Positions 12,496 through 22,900 of a DNA stretch of 64,000 bases are shown in pieces; within the stretch, counting starts at the first letter, position 1, and each line of letters begins with the position of its first letter. Position numbers and translations under genes: made by a program. The notes beneath the pieces were generated by a model that saw only the letters and a program-made list of their open reading frames with translations, did no database searches and was not told where the DNA came from. Source of the stretch: Cepaea nemoralis (taxonomy: Eukaryota > Mollusca > Gastropoda > Stylommatophora > Helicidae); assembly GCA_014155875.1 (NCBI GenBank), contig JACEFZ010017885.1, positions 1 through 64,000 on the forward strand, given 5' to 3'.

Positions 12496-12982
12496 GCCAC
12501 TACGACCCACTACAGATCATATACACGCCATTTTACCTTTTTACTTATTACAATTTTCATATGACACCCGGTGCGCCTCGAGGGTTCGAACCGTCTAGCC
12601 CCACCACCCGCACTCGTCACTGACCCGGCTTGTGGTAACTCAACAATGACCGGCCAATTGTTAGTACAAGACACTGACTGGGTTCGACCGCTCTACGCGA
12701 CCGATCCACCGCGACCGCTCCTGCGCCCGCCGCCTGCCCCCGCGCGCCTTTGATAGTTGTTTATTTATTTTTATTTTTAATTTTTTATTTTTTACAATTA
12801 GTTAAAATATTATACACACACTCAGTTATCTGCCCTTAGAAAACATGTCTTTTATTAGAATTATCGACCCTTACATATGACCTAGATATCAACCCTACCC
12901 AACCCACCCCGAACACGAGCTGGATTGGGGGCAATCCAGCGAGGTCGATCCAGAAAGTATAATTAGTTAGAAGCAGACAAAA

Positions 12983-13117
12983 ACCCTAACCCTAACCCTA
13001 ACCCTAACCCCTAACCCCTAACCCTAACCCTAACCCCTAGCCATAACCCCTAACCCTAACCCTAACCCCTAACCCTAACCCCTAACCCTAACCCTAACCC
13101 CTAACCCCTAACCCTAA
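12983..13117 (-). repeat. interstitial CCCTAA telomere-like array (right)
   Basis: Mirror image of the left array, read as CCCTAA/CCCCTAA on the plus strand, 72 bp inside the right tip. The order of variants differs slightly from the left copy. Confidence 0.95.
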
Positions 13118-13189
13118 TCCAGCTGGATTGGGGTCAATCCAGCAAGGTCAATCCAGAAAATCTAATCGAATAGGACGTAACCCACTACT

Positions 13190-13195
13190 ACTGCA
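13190..13195. other. target-site duplication ACTGCA, right copy
   Basis: This is the second copy of the 6-bp duplication. The LINE coding sequence resumes in frame immediately after it. Confidence 0.93.
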
Positions 13196-14496
13196 CACAA
13201 TACAGAGGCATTTCACTGTTGGGTCATACTGGAAAAATATTTTGCAAACTTCTTGAAAAAAGATTACGAACTATGTTAGAACCCCAGCTAAGCGAAACAC
13301 AACTTGGATTTAGGAAAAACAAAGGATGCACAGACGCCATTTTTGTTTTTAGACAACTTATAGAAAAATCAATCGAATTCAATGAAACACTCTACTTAGT
13401 CTTTATCGACCAAGAAAAGGCATTCGATAGGGTAGATAGAAATAAGCTGTGGGAAATCCTTAAACAATATGGAGTGAGTACACATCTAACAAATCTATGT
13501 AGAAGTTTATACAACAACAGTGAATGCATAGTGAGAGCAACTGGAGGACACTCAGAACCCTTCACCATAAGATCTGGAGTACGACAAGGTTGTGTCCTGT
13601 CCCCTCTCTTGTTCATAACATATATAGACAACATATGTAAAGAAACCAGCCAAATAGAGACAGCAAGAATACCGCATGACGAGAATACAGAAGAAGAAGC
13701 ATCTGCAAATCTAACCATTAGAGAACTCCTGTTTGCGGACGACCAAACACCAATAGCAAAATCAGAAGCTGAATTACAAGACCACATGAATAGTCTAAAC
13801 GAAATGTGTAGGGAACATAACATGAAAATTAGCACAAGCAAAACAGAGGTAATGACTATAACTAAAGAAGAACAAACAACAACAATTCACTTAAACGAAC
13901 ATCCCTTGAAACAAGTAAAGAGTTTCAAGTACCTAGGAAGTATAATATCATCAAATGGCAGATCAGAAGACGAGATCGAAAATAGGTGCAATAAGGCAAA
14001 CCAACTCATTGGACAAATGGCACCAATACAAAAGAACAAACATGTATCAATAACTACTAAGAAAGCACTTTACAACACAATCTTCCTACCAACTCTATGT
14101 TACCAATGCCAAACCTGGACAATGACAGAAAAAGAGAAAAGAAAAATCACAACAACAGAAATGAGATTCCTGAGAAGAATACTCAACGTATCAAGAAGAG
14201 ATAAGATCAGAAATGAAGAAATCAGGACTAAAGTGGAGGTTAAAGCAGCACTAGATTTTATTAGAAAGCAGCAAGTCAAATGGTTTGGCCATGCAAGTAG
14301 GTTACCAGTCAACAGCGTACCTCAACAAGCAATCATGTACAGACCAGATGGAATCAGAGGAAGAGGCCGACCACGTAAACGTTGGACGGAGGGAATAGCA
14401 GAGTCCATGGGAATATCGATATATGAAGCCCATACTCGGGCACTCTCACGAAGTTTATACTTCACCTCGACACCGCAAGGTACAAGAGGAACATGA
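13196..14496 (+). pseudogene. RTE-like LINE, reverse transcriptase part (3' half)
   Basis: This continues the LINE at 1-1,225 in the same frame: the last base of the left TSD plus 13,196-13,197 makes a whole codon, followed by QYRGISLLGHTGK. All core RT motifs are visible: FIDQEKAFDRV (motif A aspartate), GVRQGCVLSPLLF (motif B), LLFADDQ (motif C, paired aspartates) and YLGSIIS (motif E). The C terminus carries WFGHASRLP and GRGRPRKRW, common in RTE/CR1-type ORFs. About 430 codons are open to TGA at 14,494. RT copies LINE RNA into the genome by target-primed reverse transcription. The copy is dead because of the upstream stop and the 12-kb insertion. Confidence 0.88.
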
Positions 14497-14530
14497 TGAG
14501 AATAGATGAGGTAGTTTTGAACAGGTCTAG

Positions 14531-14755
14531 CTTCTCTGCTGAGGGACAATGAAAGAGTGATAAATGATGGCATATTAAAAGAAGAACACACATTATTCCA
14601 CAAAATTTCTCTGCTGAGAGACAATGAAAGAGTGATAAATGATGGCATATTAAAAGAACACACATTATTCCACAAAATTTCTCTGCTGAGGGACAATGAA
14701 AGAGTGATAAATGATGACATATTAAACGAAGAACACACATTATTTAACAAAATAG
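14531..14755 (+). repeat. three tandem 72-75 bp repeats in the LINE 3' tail
   Basis: Three copies of a unit starting TCTCTGCTGAGNGACAATG begin at 14,533, 14,608 and 14,680. Both spacings (75 and 72 bp) are multiples of three, so a 73-residue open frame runs through the repeats. Four stops separate that frame from the RT ORF, so I read the repeats as the 3' UTR of the LINE rather than coding sequence. Confidence 0.8.
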
Positions 14756-14872
14756 AACAACAAACGTCGGTATACTAATATAATACGTATTTCTGTGGCA
14801 AAATGCGGATGGGAATCTTGGGTATTTAACCAATCAGCTGAAAGGCAAATATTCGCCACTGAATACACATGG

Positions 14873-15105
14873 AAGTTAGTTGCATATCCTTCAAAGGACG
14901 TCGCAGTCAACCCCAGCATTCTTTTGGCAGTTAGTGATTTCTTGACAAGTTTACGTTCAGTAGTTTGCCATTGCTTTCTGAATGATTGACACTCACACTA
15001 TTGCATAAAAACTAATGATAGGCGGTCTGCTTCCATATCGCCCGGAACTGTGTTTCAAACGCGGTATGCGGGATTACGAATTGCGTTCATCAGCCCTTCG
15101 CCGCA
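14873..15105 (-). mobile_element. SINE family A copy
   Basis: The minus strand matches the TSD-defined copy at 31,743-31,986. It has the CAATGGCAAACTACTGAACG-like core and the terminal GTCCT-TGAAGGATATGCAA block next to the tail. Confidence 0.75.
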
Positions 15106-15364
15106 GCGCAGGCTAGAGATGGTAGAGAATAATGTTAAACATTTATTGGATAGAAACAAATAACAAATAGAAACATTCAATAAGAACTCAGGAAGAAGAT
15201 TTATTATCAAGAAGAACAAATATGAGAAACATGACATATTATGGGCGAGTGAAAAATAGGAAAGTATAGTAATATTAACAATGTACACCCCCAAAAATAG
15301 ATATTCAGAAGCTAATTTTGAGTTGTCTTTTAGTGTTTTTAAACATGTTCACAACTACCAAAAA
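15106..15364. other. non-repetitive AT-rich stretch
   Basis: No domain, splice-bounded exon or repeat match within the window was seen. Open frames here are short and lack protein character. Confidence 0.5.
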
Positions 15365-15660
15365 AACTCAAAAATTACCACTGACTTGAGCCATCCAGTA
15401 TCATATTTCTTGGTCTGCCTCTGCATCTTTAGCTCAGATCTTTCCAGTTGTCACGATGTTTTCGGAAGCCTCTCTTTTCACTGTGTGACCACGAAAGATT
15501 GTGTATCTTTCTTACAGTTGTATATAATGCTCTACTTTTATTCGCCTCTCCCAGGCACTCGCTGTCAGTTACTCTGACAGTCCAAGATATTAGCGACAAT
15601 ATTCTCAGAAACCACATCTTCGTTGCTTCGAAACTCTTCCTAATGTAAACGTAGTACCGA
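15365..15660 (-). pseudogene. LINE C-terminal fragment
   Basis: The minus strand reads ATKMWFLRILSLISWTVRVT and DSECLGEANKSRALYTTVRK, the post-RT region of RTE/CR1-like ORFs. The frame is lost downstream. It is related to 34,478-34,935 (plus strand) and to the fragment in the foldback loop. Confidence 0.75.
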
Positions 15661-16135
15661 AACATCCATTTGAAACCAGAGCACCATCAAGCAATTGTGC
15701 AGACGTCCCGCCTAGAAGCTGTAAGAAATTACGTCTGCAAATTTTGGCTACAGATGTGCGCCATTGCATGCGACTTGTGGTATGCAACAAGTTAACAACA
15801 GATTTCTTGGTATCTACATGTCCATGTAAGGAGCCCTCCTAAAACGTCAACGCTTGATTAACGTATTGATGCCTTTATAGGCAATTAATTTATCGTAGTT
15901 TAATAGATTTTTAAGCTGATATTCTTTCCTGTGATGTTATCCATTGTTTTTTTTTTTCTATCATTATTTATTGATTCTTTTAGCTATGACAAGGAATTTC
16001 AGCTTTCATCTTCTGTCGGTAGAGCCACACTATATGGTGATTGCTTCCCCCAAAGCGAAGTGATTGATATATTTATTACATGCCTAGTTGTAAAAGATTT
16101 ATAAAGTCCGAAATATGCAGCTAACTAGATGTATT
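15661..16135. other. intergenic, no feature recognised
   Basis: AT-rich sequence with a T-run near 15,950. I see no coding or repeat structure. Confidence 0.5.
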
Positions 16136-16660
16136 AATTCTAAACTTCGTCAGGTAGATAACATACCCACCATGTAATGTTGATTTGTAAATTCTAAACT
16201 TCGTCAAGTAGAAAACAGAGCTACAATGTAGTATTGATGTGTCAAGTGTACACCTCACAATGTAGCATCAATCTTTATTGACGACGTCGTCGAACAAGAG
16301 ATAGTAGATCATTTTACATATCAAGGATCAGAGGTAAATAGCAAATTATCCCTAGATTCAGGAAATCAACATCAAGCCTAAACCTCTTCAGGTAGACAAC
16401 AGACCCACCAAGTAATGTTGATTTGTCAAGTCTAAACTTCGTCAGGCAGACAAGAAGACCACCATAACATGTTTATATGTTATTTCTAAACTTCATTAGG
16501 TAGATTAAAGACACACCATGTAATAGTGATATGTCAGTTATAAACTTAGTCAGTAGACAACAGACCCACCATGTAATGTTGATTTGTCAATTCTAAACTT
16601 CGTTAGGTAGATTACAGACCCACTATGTAATAGTGATTTGTCAAGTGTAAACTTCGTCAG
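16136..16660 (+). repeat. about 54-bp minisatellite, interrupted
   Basis: Units read TCTAAACTTCGTCAGGTAGA, then CAACAGACCCACCATGTAAT, then GTTGATTTGTCAAT. The array is broken at 16,262-16,378 by LINE-derived sequence. A stray unit reappears at 16,908-16,945, beyond a SINE. Confidence 0.85.
16262..16378 (+). pseudogene. LINE RT fragment inside the minisatellite
   Basis: Translates as SIFIDDVVEQEIVDHFTYQG then SEVNSKLSLDSG, matching the motif-E region of the zinc-finger LINE at 31,240-31,350. Confidence 0.7.
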
Positions 16661-16671
16661 TCGGTGTCAGT

Positions 16672-16890
16672 GGGTTACGGACGTGATTTGTTAGCCCGCT
16701 TACCAGCGTTCGAAACACAGCTGCGACCTATTTGGCAGCACACCGCGTTGCGCTGGGGTTTAACGTGTTGGTATGGGAGCCGTTCGTTCAGAAACAATGG
16801 CAAACTACTGAACGTAAACTTTCCAAGACATCAACAACAACAGTAAAACGTTGGTGTTAACAGCGATGTCCTGTAAATAGATATGAAAAA
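16672..16890 (+). mobile_element. SINE family A copy
   Basis: Carries CAGCGTTCGAAACACAGCTG, the CAATGGCAAACTACTGAACG core and the CAGCGATGTCCTGTAAA end of family A, with a short A-rich tail. Confidence 0.75.
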
Positions 16891-17021
16891 AGAAATTATA
16901 TATAAAACAATCTTTGTCAGGTAGAAAACAGACCCACCATGTAATGTCACGTGAAAAGTTCTCCATATCTAAATGTGGAAAAACTGGTGCTCCTTTGGTC
17001 AGTGTGCAGCCTCTTTTTGGA

Positions 17022-17095
17022 ATCCGCGGTAGCCTAGTGTCTGGACACTTTTTTTTACTGGCCCGGTGATCCTGTGTTCGAATTCGCATCAAGGC
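17022..17095 (+). repeat. tRNA-like SINE head
   Basis: GGTAGCCTAGTG (A-box-like) is followed about 50 bp later by CTGTGTTCGAATTC (B-box-like). Spacing is close to that of a tRNA, but no cloverleaf closes, so I call a tRNA-derived SINE head. Confidence 0.45.
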
Positions 17096-17244
17096 CGACA
17101 TTTCCCAGGCCCACCAGCCTAAAATATGTCCTAGGAAATGTTTCGGGAAGTGGATGTGACAGGCGTGATATAGACCACATCATATACAATATTTCAATTT
17201 GTGTAAAGAGGCCCTATTACTTTATACCCTAATTTTCAAGGTGT

Positions 17245-17725
17245 AAACGTTAAACATTAACCAACACGAATGGTATACTGGAATGAACTCTCAACGCCTG
17301 TATTTGTATATCGTCACTGTCCCAACTGGACATGTCTAGCTCTGACGCCACCATGCTGTCGCGAACGAGAATCGCCATTCCCAGATGTCGTCTGTTGTAG
17401 AAACATTTTAAGCCGGCAATTTGAGTAGCTGATCGCCCAGTCTCGTCTCCTGGAGCGCTACAATGTCGTTCCTGTAAACTAGGGTTTCTAAAATAGAGCC
17501 CCGTTGTTTTACACTGGCACAGTTCCAATATAGAATATGGATATTCCTGAGTCCTAGACGGTGACACTTGAGTCTAAAACGCCTCAAACCACCACGCTTA
17601 CCTTGCTTCTTTCTCCCTGCGCGGCTACCATGCCGCTTCGGTATGTTGACTGCTGACCGCTCGAAGAACACACGTTGTTCCGCCATGTTGAAAAAACGTA
17701 AACACAGACTGAGAAAACCACACAC
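17245..17725 (-). pseudogene. LINE family A endonuclease N-terminal half (inverted)
   Basis: The minus strand starts MAEQRVFFERSAVN, then a basic region, then NIHILYWNCASVKQRGSI and NDIVALQETRLGD, the start of an APE-type endonuclease (catalytic N and E visible). After a frameshift near 17,430 it continues LKCFYNRRHLGMAILVRDS. The C-terminal half with GDFN and the SDH-type motif is absent. Copy 2 carries the same region at 45,541-46,093. Confidence 0.82.
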
Positions 17726-17868
17726 GCTGCTGAAAATTCACTCAAGGATGGCTTCGCTCGATGCACGAACACCGTAGCACCCGCGCAGATCTTGAGTAGA
17801 AACTCCTGGTTTTACATCCTGGCACACCAATTCTGGTCAAGGTTGTTAAAAGCGAAAAATGGGCAGAG

Positions 17869-19497
17869 GTGTGTCAAAGAGTAAGCACAGACAAGTCACT
17901 GAAATTGTTCTGGCGACTACATAAAAGCATGAGTGGTGTAGTCAAGAATAAGAGCATTTCTGACTTCCAAGGTGCTGACCTCATCTGGCAGAGGACTGAC
18001 GAGGACAAGGGCAAAGCCCTCTTTGAACGCTACCTTGAGCAGAGCAACCAGACAGACATGGGAGGCCGAAATCTGGCCAAGGAGGTCACCTCAGACAGAT
18101 GCAAGACCCAGAACACTTCGGATGAAGACACAGTGACAGTGAAAGAAATCAAGGCTGTGCTTCGACGATCAAAAAACAGTGCTCTAGGTCCTGATGGCAT
18201 AAGATACGACGACATAAATAGGTGTACCGACAATGAGCTAGAGAAACTAGCAGACATGTACAACAACAGTATAGGGAGTGCTAGCATCAAGGAGGAATGG
18301 TTACACAGCTATCTGATTCCCTTGCCGAAGCCTGACAAAGACCACAAAAAAATTCAGGGATATCGAATTATAACCATGCAGAATACAATAGGCAAGCTGC
18401 TGGAGAAGGTAATTGCCAGGAAAATATCAAGCCAACTAGAAAGGCAAGGTGTTTTCCCACCTACCCTGGGTGGGTACCGTCCAAAAAGAGAAACCTGGAC
18501 CAATGCAGCAGTCTTTGCCCAGGATGACTATGAAGGTTTCCACTCAGGCACTGAAACCGTTGCTGCAGCGATTGATCTTGAGGACGCATACAACAGAGTA
18601 CCACTGGATTTTTTAATGTTTCAGCTTCTCGAACTAAACGTAAGTCCATTCCTCCTTAGTTGGATCGCTGCAGCCCTCTTCCAACGGAAAGTAGTTTTTA
18701 GATGTGGCAGTTGGACTTCGGAACCAACAACAATATATCCTGGCCTACCACAGGGATCACCATTATCTCCGGTACTGTTCAACGCCTACACAGTGAGAAT
18801 CACCAGTGAGCAGATCACTGGACCTGGCAGGACATTGTCATATGCCGATGATGTTTTAGTGTATCGTCAGGGTAAGGATAGAGAGGAGGTTGCTGTGGAA
18901 CTACAAACCGAACTCAATCGCATAAGTACTTGGTGTGATGAAGCTGGGGCAATGGTCAACCCAACAAAGGCAACAGTGACTTGGTTCTCGTTGAATAATC
19001 ATATTGTCAACACTCCAACACCAACTGTAACGCTGTGTTCAGAGACGGTGGAAAGAACGCAGGCAATGAATTACCTGGGGATACGGTTTGATCGAAGCTT
19101 TGCTTATAATGTGCACATAGACCAGGTGATAACAAAGGCCAAGCGGGGTTTGGCAGCGATGCGGGTGATGGCGGCAGCAAACTGTGAGCAGCGCCATCTA
19201 TGTCTTCGGTACGAGGGGCTGGTCATGTCTGTTTTGGAGTATGCAATGGCAATCCTGACTCTCAGCCATAAGCAGATAGAAAGGATGGAAAGGATACAGA
19301 ATGAAGCTATGCGCATTATTCTTGCATGTACAAGAGATACAGCATGCAGGGCGATGCGCTACCTTCTTGATTTTCCAACCATTGAAGAGAGAATACAAGG
19401 TTGCAGGGCACGCGCCTACCTCAGAATTAACGCAAACACACAACATCCACTGCATAGTGAAATTAGGAAGGTGAAGGGCAGCAGGTTAAAAAGATGA
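17869..19497 (+). pseudogene. LINE family A reverse transcriptase
   Basis: A 542-codon open segment that begins with the linker between endonuclease and RT and holds a complete RT core: GYRIITMQNTIGKLLEKV, AAIDLEDAYNRV (motif A), LPQGSPLSPVLFNAY (motif B), SYADDVLVY (motif C) and YLGIRFD (motif E). The terminal TGA at 19,495-19,497 replaces a sense codon; copy 2 reads SRLKRGKSW here. The ORF therefore originally ran on into the RNase H domain in the same frame. The true N terminus was lost in the inversion. Confidence 0.9.
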
Positions 19498-20364
19498 CGG
19501 TCGTGGATGGGTCAAGCCGAAGACATTCTTGAACAGGTGTGTTCACTTGAGGACTTAGAACCTGGCGAGGAGTGGGTGCAAGTGCCAACAGACTTCTGCA
19601 CATCCTTTTCAGTTTGCATCCAACTAGATAGAAAATGCAGACAAGAAAATCCGGCTGCTGTTGAGGCTGAAGTACAAGCGTTGATTTTCGAGAATTCGCT
19701 AGACGGTGACGCGGTCATCTACACAGATGGGTCGGTCGTCCGACATGTGAGAAGCTCATGGGCCTTTACAGCTCGGGCCGGAGGGAGAATTGTGAAGGAG
19801 GACTCTGGTGCTTTCACTGAAACCACAAGTAGCCTGACCATGGAAGTCATGGCAGTAAGTAAAGCAATAACATGGCTCGAGACACAGACATTCACTAGGG
19901 CTTGTTTCCTTAGCGACTCAATGAACATGATCAAGAGGATAGAGGAGGGGTCGATCCGAAGAGAATGGTTGCTGCCTCTGGAGCGGTCTCGATTGGCAAA
20001 GATTAGTTTCATCTTCGTGCCAGGGCATGCGGGAGTACAAGGAAATGAGCGGGCTGACAAGCTCGCAGGTGAGGCTACTGTGGAGGGCAGACGCGCCATG
20101 GACCAGGCCGACATTCTGAATGCTCTACGAGAAGTAAGACTTTTGCGAGAACCAAGTGATGACTGTGAATCTACAACAATGGCCAGACTGCGAGAGCAGC
20201 AAATTAAAAGAGGGGTGGCCAAACAAGAACACTACGCAGGAAGCCAAAGAAGATTGATAAACCAACACAGAACTGGTGTTGTTAGTCGCTACACGCTGCG
20301 GGATTTGCTGAGGAGGGGATCCGAGCACTTATGGACTGAATGGTTCGATGTGCAACGAGGATGA
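19498..20364 (+). pseudogene. LINE family A RNase H domain and C terminus
   Basis: Same frame as the RT, just after the nonsense codon. RNase H catalytic residues are all present: VIYTDGSV (Asp), SLTMEVMAVSKAI (Glu), FLSDSMNM (Asp) and FVPGHAGVQGNERADKLAG (His and Asp). RNase H removes RNA from the RNA:DNA hybrid during integration. Its presence next to an APE endonuclease and RT is typical of the I superfamily (I, Nimb, Ingi). The C terminus ends RRGSEHLWTEWFDVQRG. Confidence 0.9.
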
Positions 20365-20570
20365 TCTGTCGACTAACTAACTAACTAACTATTTTCAAGG
20401 TGTGTTCATAACTGCAGGTGGTTTGTTGTTGTTGTTGTTGAAAAATGTATCTTATGAAATTAATTATTTTCTCTTTGTTTTAAATAAGAAACATAGTAAA
20501 GGCTTCTTTTCCACACCCAGTATATGGTGTTAAGCCCACATTTGTATAGACCAGTCCGTACTCTATATAT

Positions 20571-21005
20571 CAGTGGTTCTCAACCGGTGGGGAATTCCTC
20601 CTCCCCCAGGGGGAATTTTTGGGTTACAGGGGTAGGGGAGGGGAGGGGGAGGGGGGGGGGTTAAGATTATTTCAAGATAGCGTTAATACAAGAAACAATT
20701 ACTTGATATTGTTTTTCCCGTCCATACTTTACAGTTCTGCACTTCTCCTCGCCCTTCTGAATTCGTTTTATATCGTAAGTAGACCCGCAAATCTCATTTT
20801 ATGTAGATGTCTAGACTTGTTCTAGTATGTGTTATTAAATTTAGCTTACATTTTTTACGTATACTGTGTAGGGGAGGGGGGAATATTTAGGGAGGAAATA
20901 CGAAGGGGGGGGGGGAGTGGGAGAATGACATTCTGAAGTAGCAATGTGTTGCTACCACCCCAGGTGAAGGGGTGCAGAGGCCAACAAAAAGGTTGAGAAT
21001 CACTG
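20571..21005. mobile_element. hAT-type MITE copy 1
   Basis: Terminal inverted repeats CAGTGGTTCTCAACC and GGTTGAGAATCACTG are of the hAT/Charlie type. The flanking 8-bp repeats CTATATAT and CTATAGAT match at 7 of 8 positions, as expected of an old hAT TSD. The interior is noncoding, with subterminal G-runs. A related copy lies at 56,302-56,696. Confidence 0.88.
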
Positions 21006-21069
21006 CTATAGATGATATTGCCAGCATCGCTCTGCCAACCTTTATTTCCATAACATTTAATTTTTAGGC

Positions 21070-21190
21070 TGTGTCGACATGAGAGACGAGGTCAATAAAA
21101 CTAAAATGCGATTCTTCCTCCATGGGAATTCGAACACACAACCACCATAACAGTAGGCAATCGTGTTAGTCGTTTCGCCACCCGAAACAT
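21070..21190 (-). repeat. tRNA-like SINE fragment
   Basis: The minus strand reads GGGTGGCGAAACGACTAACA (A-box-like) and then TGTGTTCGAATTCCC (B-box-like) about 40 bp on. No full cloverleaf was found. Confidence 0.45.
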
Positions 21191-21239
21191 GTAACATGTC
21201 TACAAAATATTAATGAAGACATGAGACTATATTATTTGA

Positions 21240-21480
21240 TGTTTCCACCATCAGTTTCATAAACTTTTTCCACTCTCAATTTTATCACGTTCCAACACTT
21301 TTTTCCTCATCAGTTTTCACACTATTCCCTTATCAGTTGTTATAATTTCCCCAAATTAGTTTTCATACTTCTAAGTCACAAGTTTTCAGAACTTTATCAA
21401 TTTTCACATCGTTTCCCCATCAGTTGTAACCCCCTTCTTAATTTTCACAACTGTTCCCATCATTTTTCACACCTATTACC
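21240..21480. repeat. degenerate short tandem repeat
   Basis: Loose repetition of CATCAGTTTTCACA and TTTCCCC blocks every 25-35 bp. Confidence 0.55.
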
Positions 21481-21535
21481 CACCCTGGATTAAGGAATTA
21501 CCAAGAAATCAATACACACATTGACTGCATATATG

Positions 21536-22100
21536 ATCATTTAATCATGATAGTTAATAATATGCAGAAACGGTAGAGCCATAGTATATGATGATAATTA
21601 ACATTATGTAGAAACGGTAAAACCATAGTATATGATGGTAGTTAACATTATACAGAAACGGTAGAGACATAGTATATGATGGTAGTTAACATTATACAGA
21701 AACGGTAGAGACAATATGATGGTAGTTAACATGTATCAGAACGGTAGAGACATATATTGATGTAGTTTAACATTATACAGAAACGGTAGAGACATATATA
21801 TGTGGTAGTTAACATTATACAGAAACGGTAGAGCCATAGTATATGATGGTAGTAACATTATACGAAACGTAGAGACATAGTATATGATGGTAGTTAACAT
21901 TATACAGAAACGGTAGAGACATAGTATATGATGGTAGTTAACATTATACAGAAACGGTAGAGACATAGTATATGATGGTAGTTAACATTATACAGAAACG
22001 GTAGAGACATAGTATATGTTGGTAGAGCCATATTATGTGATGATAGTTTACCCAATGCAGAAACGGTACAGCCATAGTATATGATGATAGTTAACATTAT
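21536..22100 (+). repeat. about 45-bp minisatellite
   Basis: About twelve copies of GTAGTTAACATTATACAGAA followed by ACGGTAGAGACATAGTATAT and GATG, with single-base drop-outs in the middle (21,715-21,860). Confidence 0.92.
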
Positions 22101-22630
22101 GGATACAGCGTCTGAGTATTAATGGTGTTGCTGAGAGAAAGTTAAAAATTGCTTACATTAAAAGAATGTTTGTGGTGGAAAGTATAAAGAAATAGCACAA
22201 TGGTTTCAGCTCAACGTAGATGAGCTCAAAAGTGGGCATTAAACTACCTCGTCTTTCTCATTTTTATTTCATTTAGAATCGTCCTTTTTATACTGAGTTA
22301 TTCTTGGTTTTCCTGTATTGTCTTATTTGTGTATGTTCATCCAGGGAAATGTCCCTCGAAGACCCACACGTGTCTGCCGGACTTGTGGTTATGGCATTGA
22401 TGTGCATCGGGGCTGACTGGAACTTTTAAACTTGACCAGGACGATCCGGTCTAAAGGCGGCCGACGTGATACTGACCGATTAGTCTATACAAATATGGAT
22501 CCAGCACCATATGTCCAAAGTGACTGAAGCGTGTAAAAGTTTCTTTTGACTCTGAAGACCCGCATTTCAAACAGCCCATATTTTGTCCTTTCTGTTTAGT
22601 TAACGTTCATGTTTCCACTGAATACAGTAT
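22101..22630. other. intergenic, no feature recognised
   Basis: No open frame with protein character and no repeat match inside the window. Confidence 0.5.
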
Positions 22631-22636
22631 TGTTTG

Positions 22637-22900
22637 ACTAGCTTAGACTGAATCCATGATTAAATACATTATCTTAGTTACAAGGACTAGATTAGACTGA
22701 ATCCATGGTTAAATACATTATCTTAGTTACAAGGACTAGCTTAGACTGAATCCATGGTTAAATACATTATCTTAGTTACAAGGACTAGCTTAGACTGAAT
22801 CCATGGTTAAATACATTATATTATTTACAAGGATTAGATTAGACTGAATCCATGATTAAATACATTGAGTATCTTAAGTTACAATGGCTAGCTTAGACTG
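22637..22900 (+). repeat. about 48-bp minisatellite
   Basis: Five to six units of GACTAGCTTAGACTGAATCC, ATGGTTAAATACATTATCTT, AGTTACAAG. Confidence 0.92.

Larger units (their letters stand above)
1226..13189. mobile_element. giant foldback (palindromic) transposon with telomere-like arrays, 11,964 bp
   Basis: The ends are perfect inverted repeats (AGTAGTGGGTTACGTCC ... GGACGTAACCCACTACT) flanked by the 6-bp TSD ACTGCA (1,220-1,225 and 13,190-13,195). Removing the element plus one TSD restores the RT reading frame of the host LINE. The left arm (1,226-6,664) is mirrored almost base for base by the right arm (7,815-13,189), around a loop at 6,665-7,814. No complete transposase is visible, so it is probably non-autonomous. 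A 6-bp TSD and termini beginning 5'-AG are the values published for Polintons/Mavericks, but no Polinton protein is seen, so that link is only a hypothesis. Other candidates are an FB-type element or an unnamed DNA transposon class. Confidence 0.93.
7815..13189 (-). repeat. right arm of the foldback element (5,375 bp inverted repeat)
   Basis: This is the reverse complement of 1,226-6,664 with scattered substitutions and small indels, 64 bp shorter in total. One local difference lies near 9,065-9,085, where the right arm has an AT-rich replacement of the left-arm sequence near 5,330-5,345. The near identity over more than 5 kb implies recent origin or ongoing gene conversion between arms. Confidence 0.92.
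17245..20390 (+). mobile_element. I/Nimb-like LINE, family A copy 1, with inverted 5' part
   Basis: A 13-bp TSD, ATTTTCAAGGTGT, flanks the element (17,232-17,244 and 20,391-20,403). From 17,245 to about 17,845 the sequence is the 5' UTR and N-terminal endonuclease half in reverse orientation. From about 17,848 the RT and RNase H run forward to a CTAA-repeat tail at 20,370-20,390. Family A copy 2 (41,883-46,288) shows the ancestral order, with all domains on one strand. Relative to it, about 650 bp (endonuclease C-terminal half and linker) is missing at the inversion. This is the topology expected of twin priming. Confidence 0.9.

Noticed and set aside
1226..13189. Palindrome as an assembly or library artefact
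   Set aside because: A fold-back artefact would not create a 6-bp TSD, exact tips or two halves of one LINE ORF on the outside. Long reads should still be checked.
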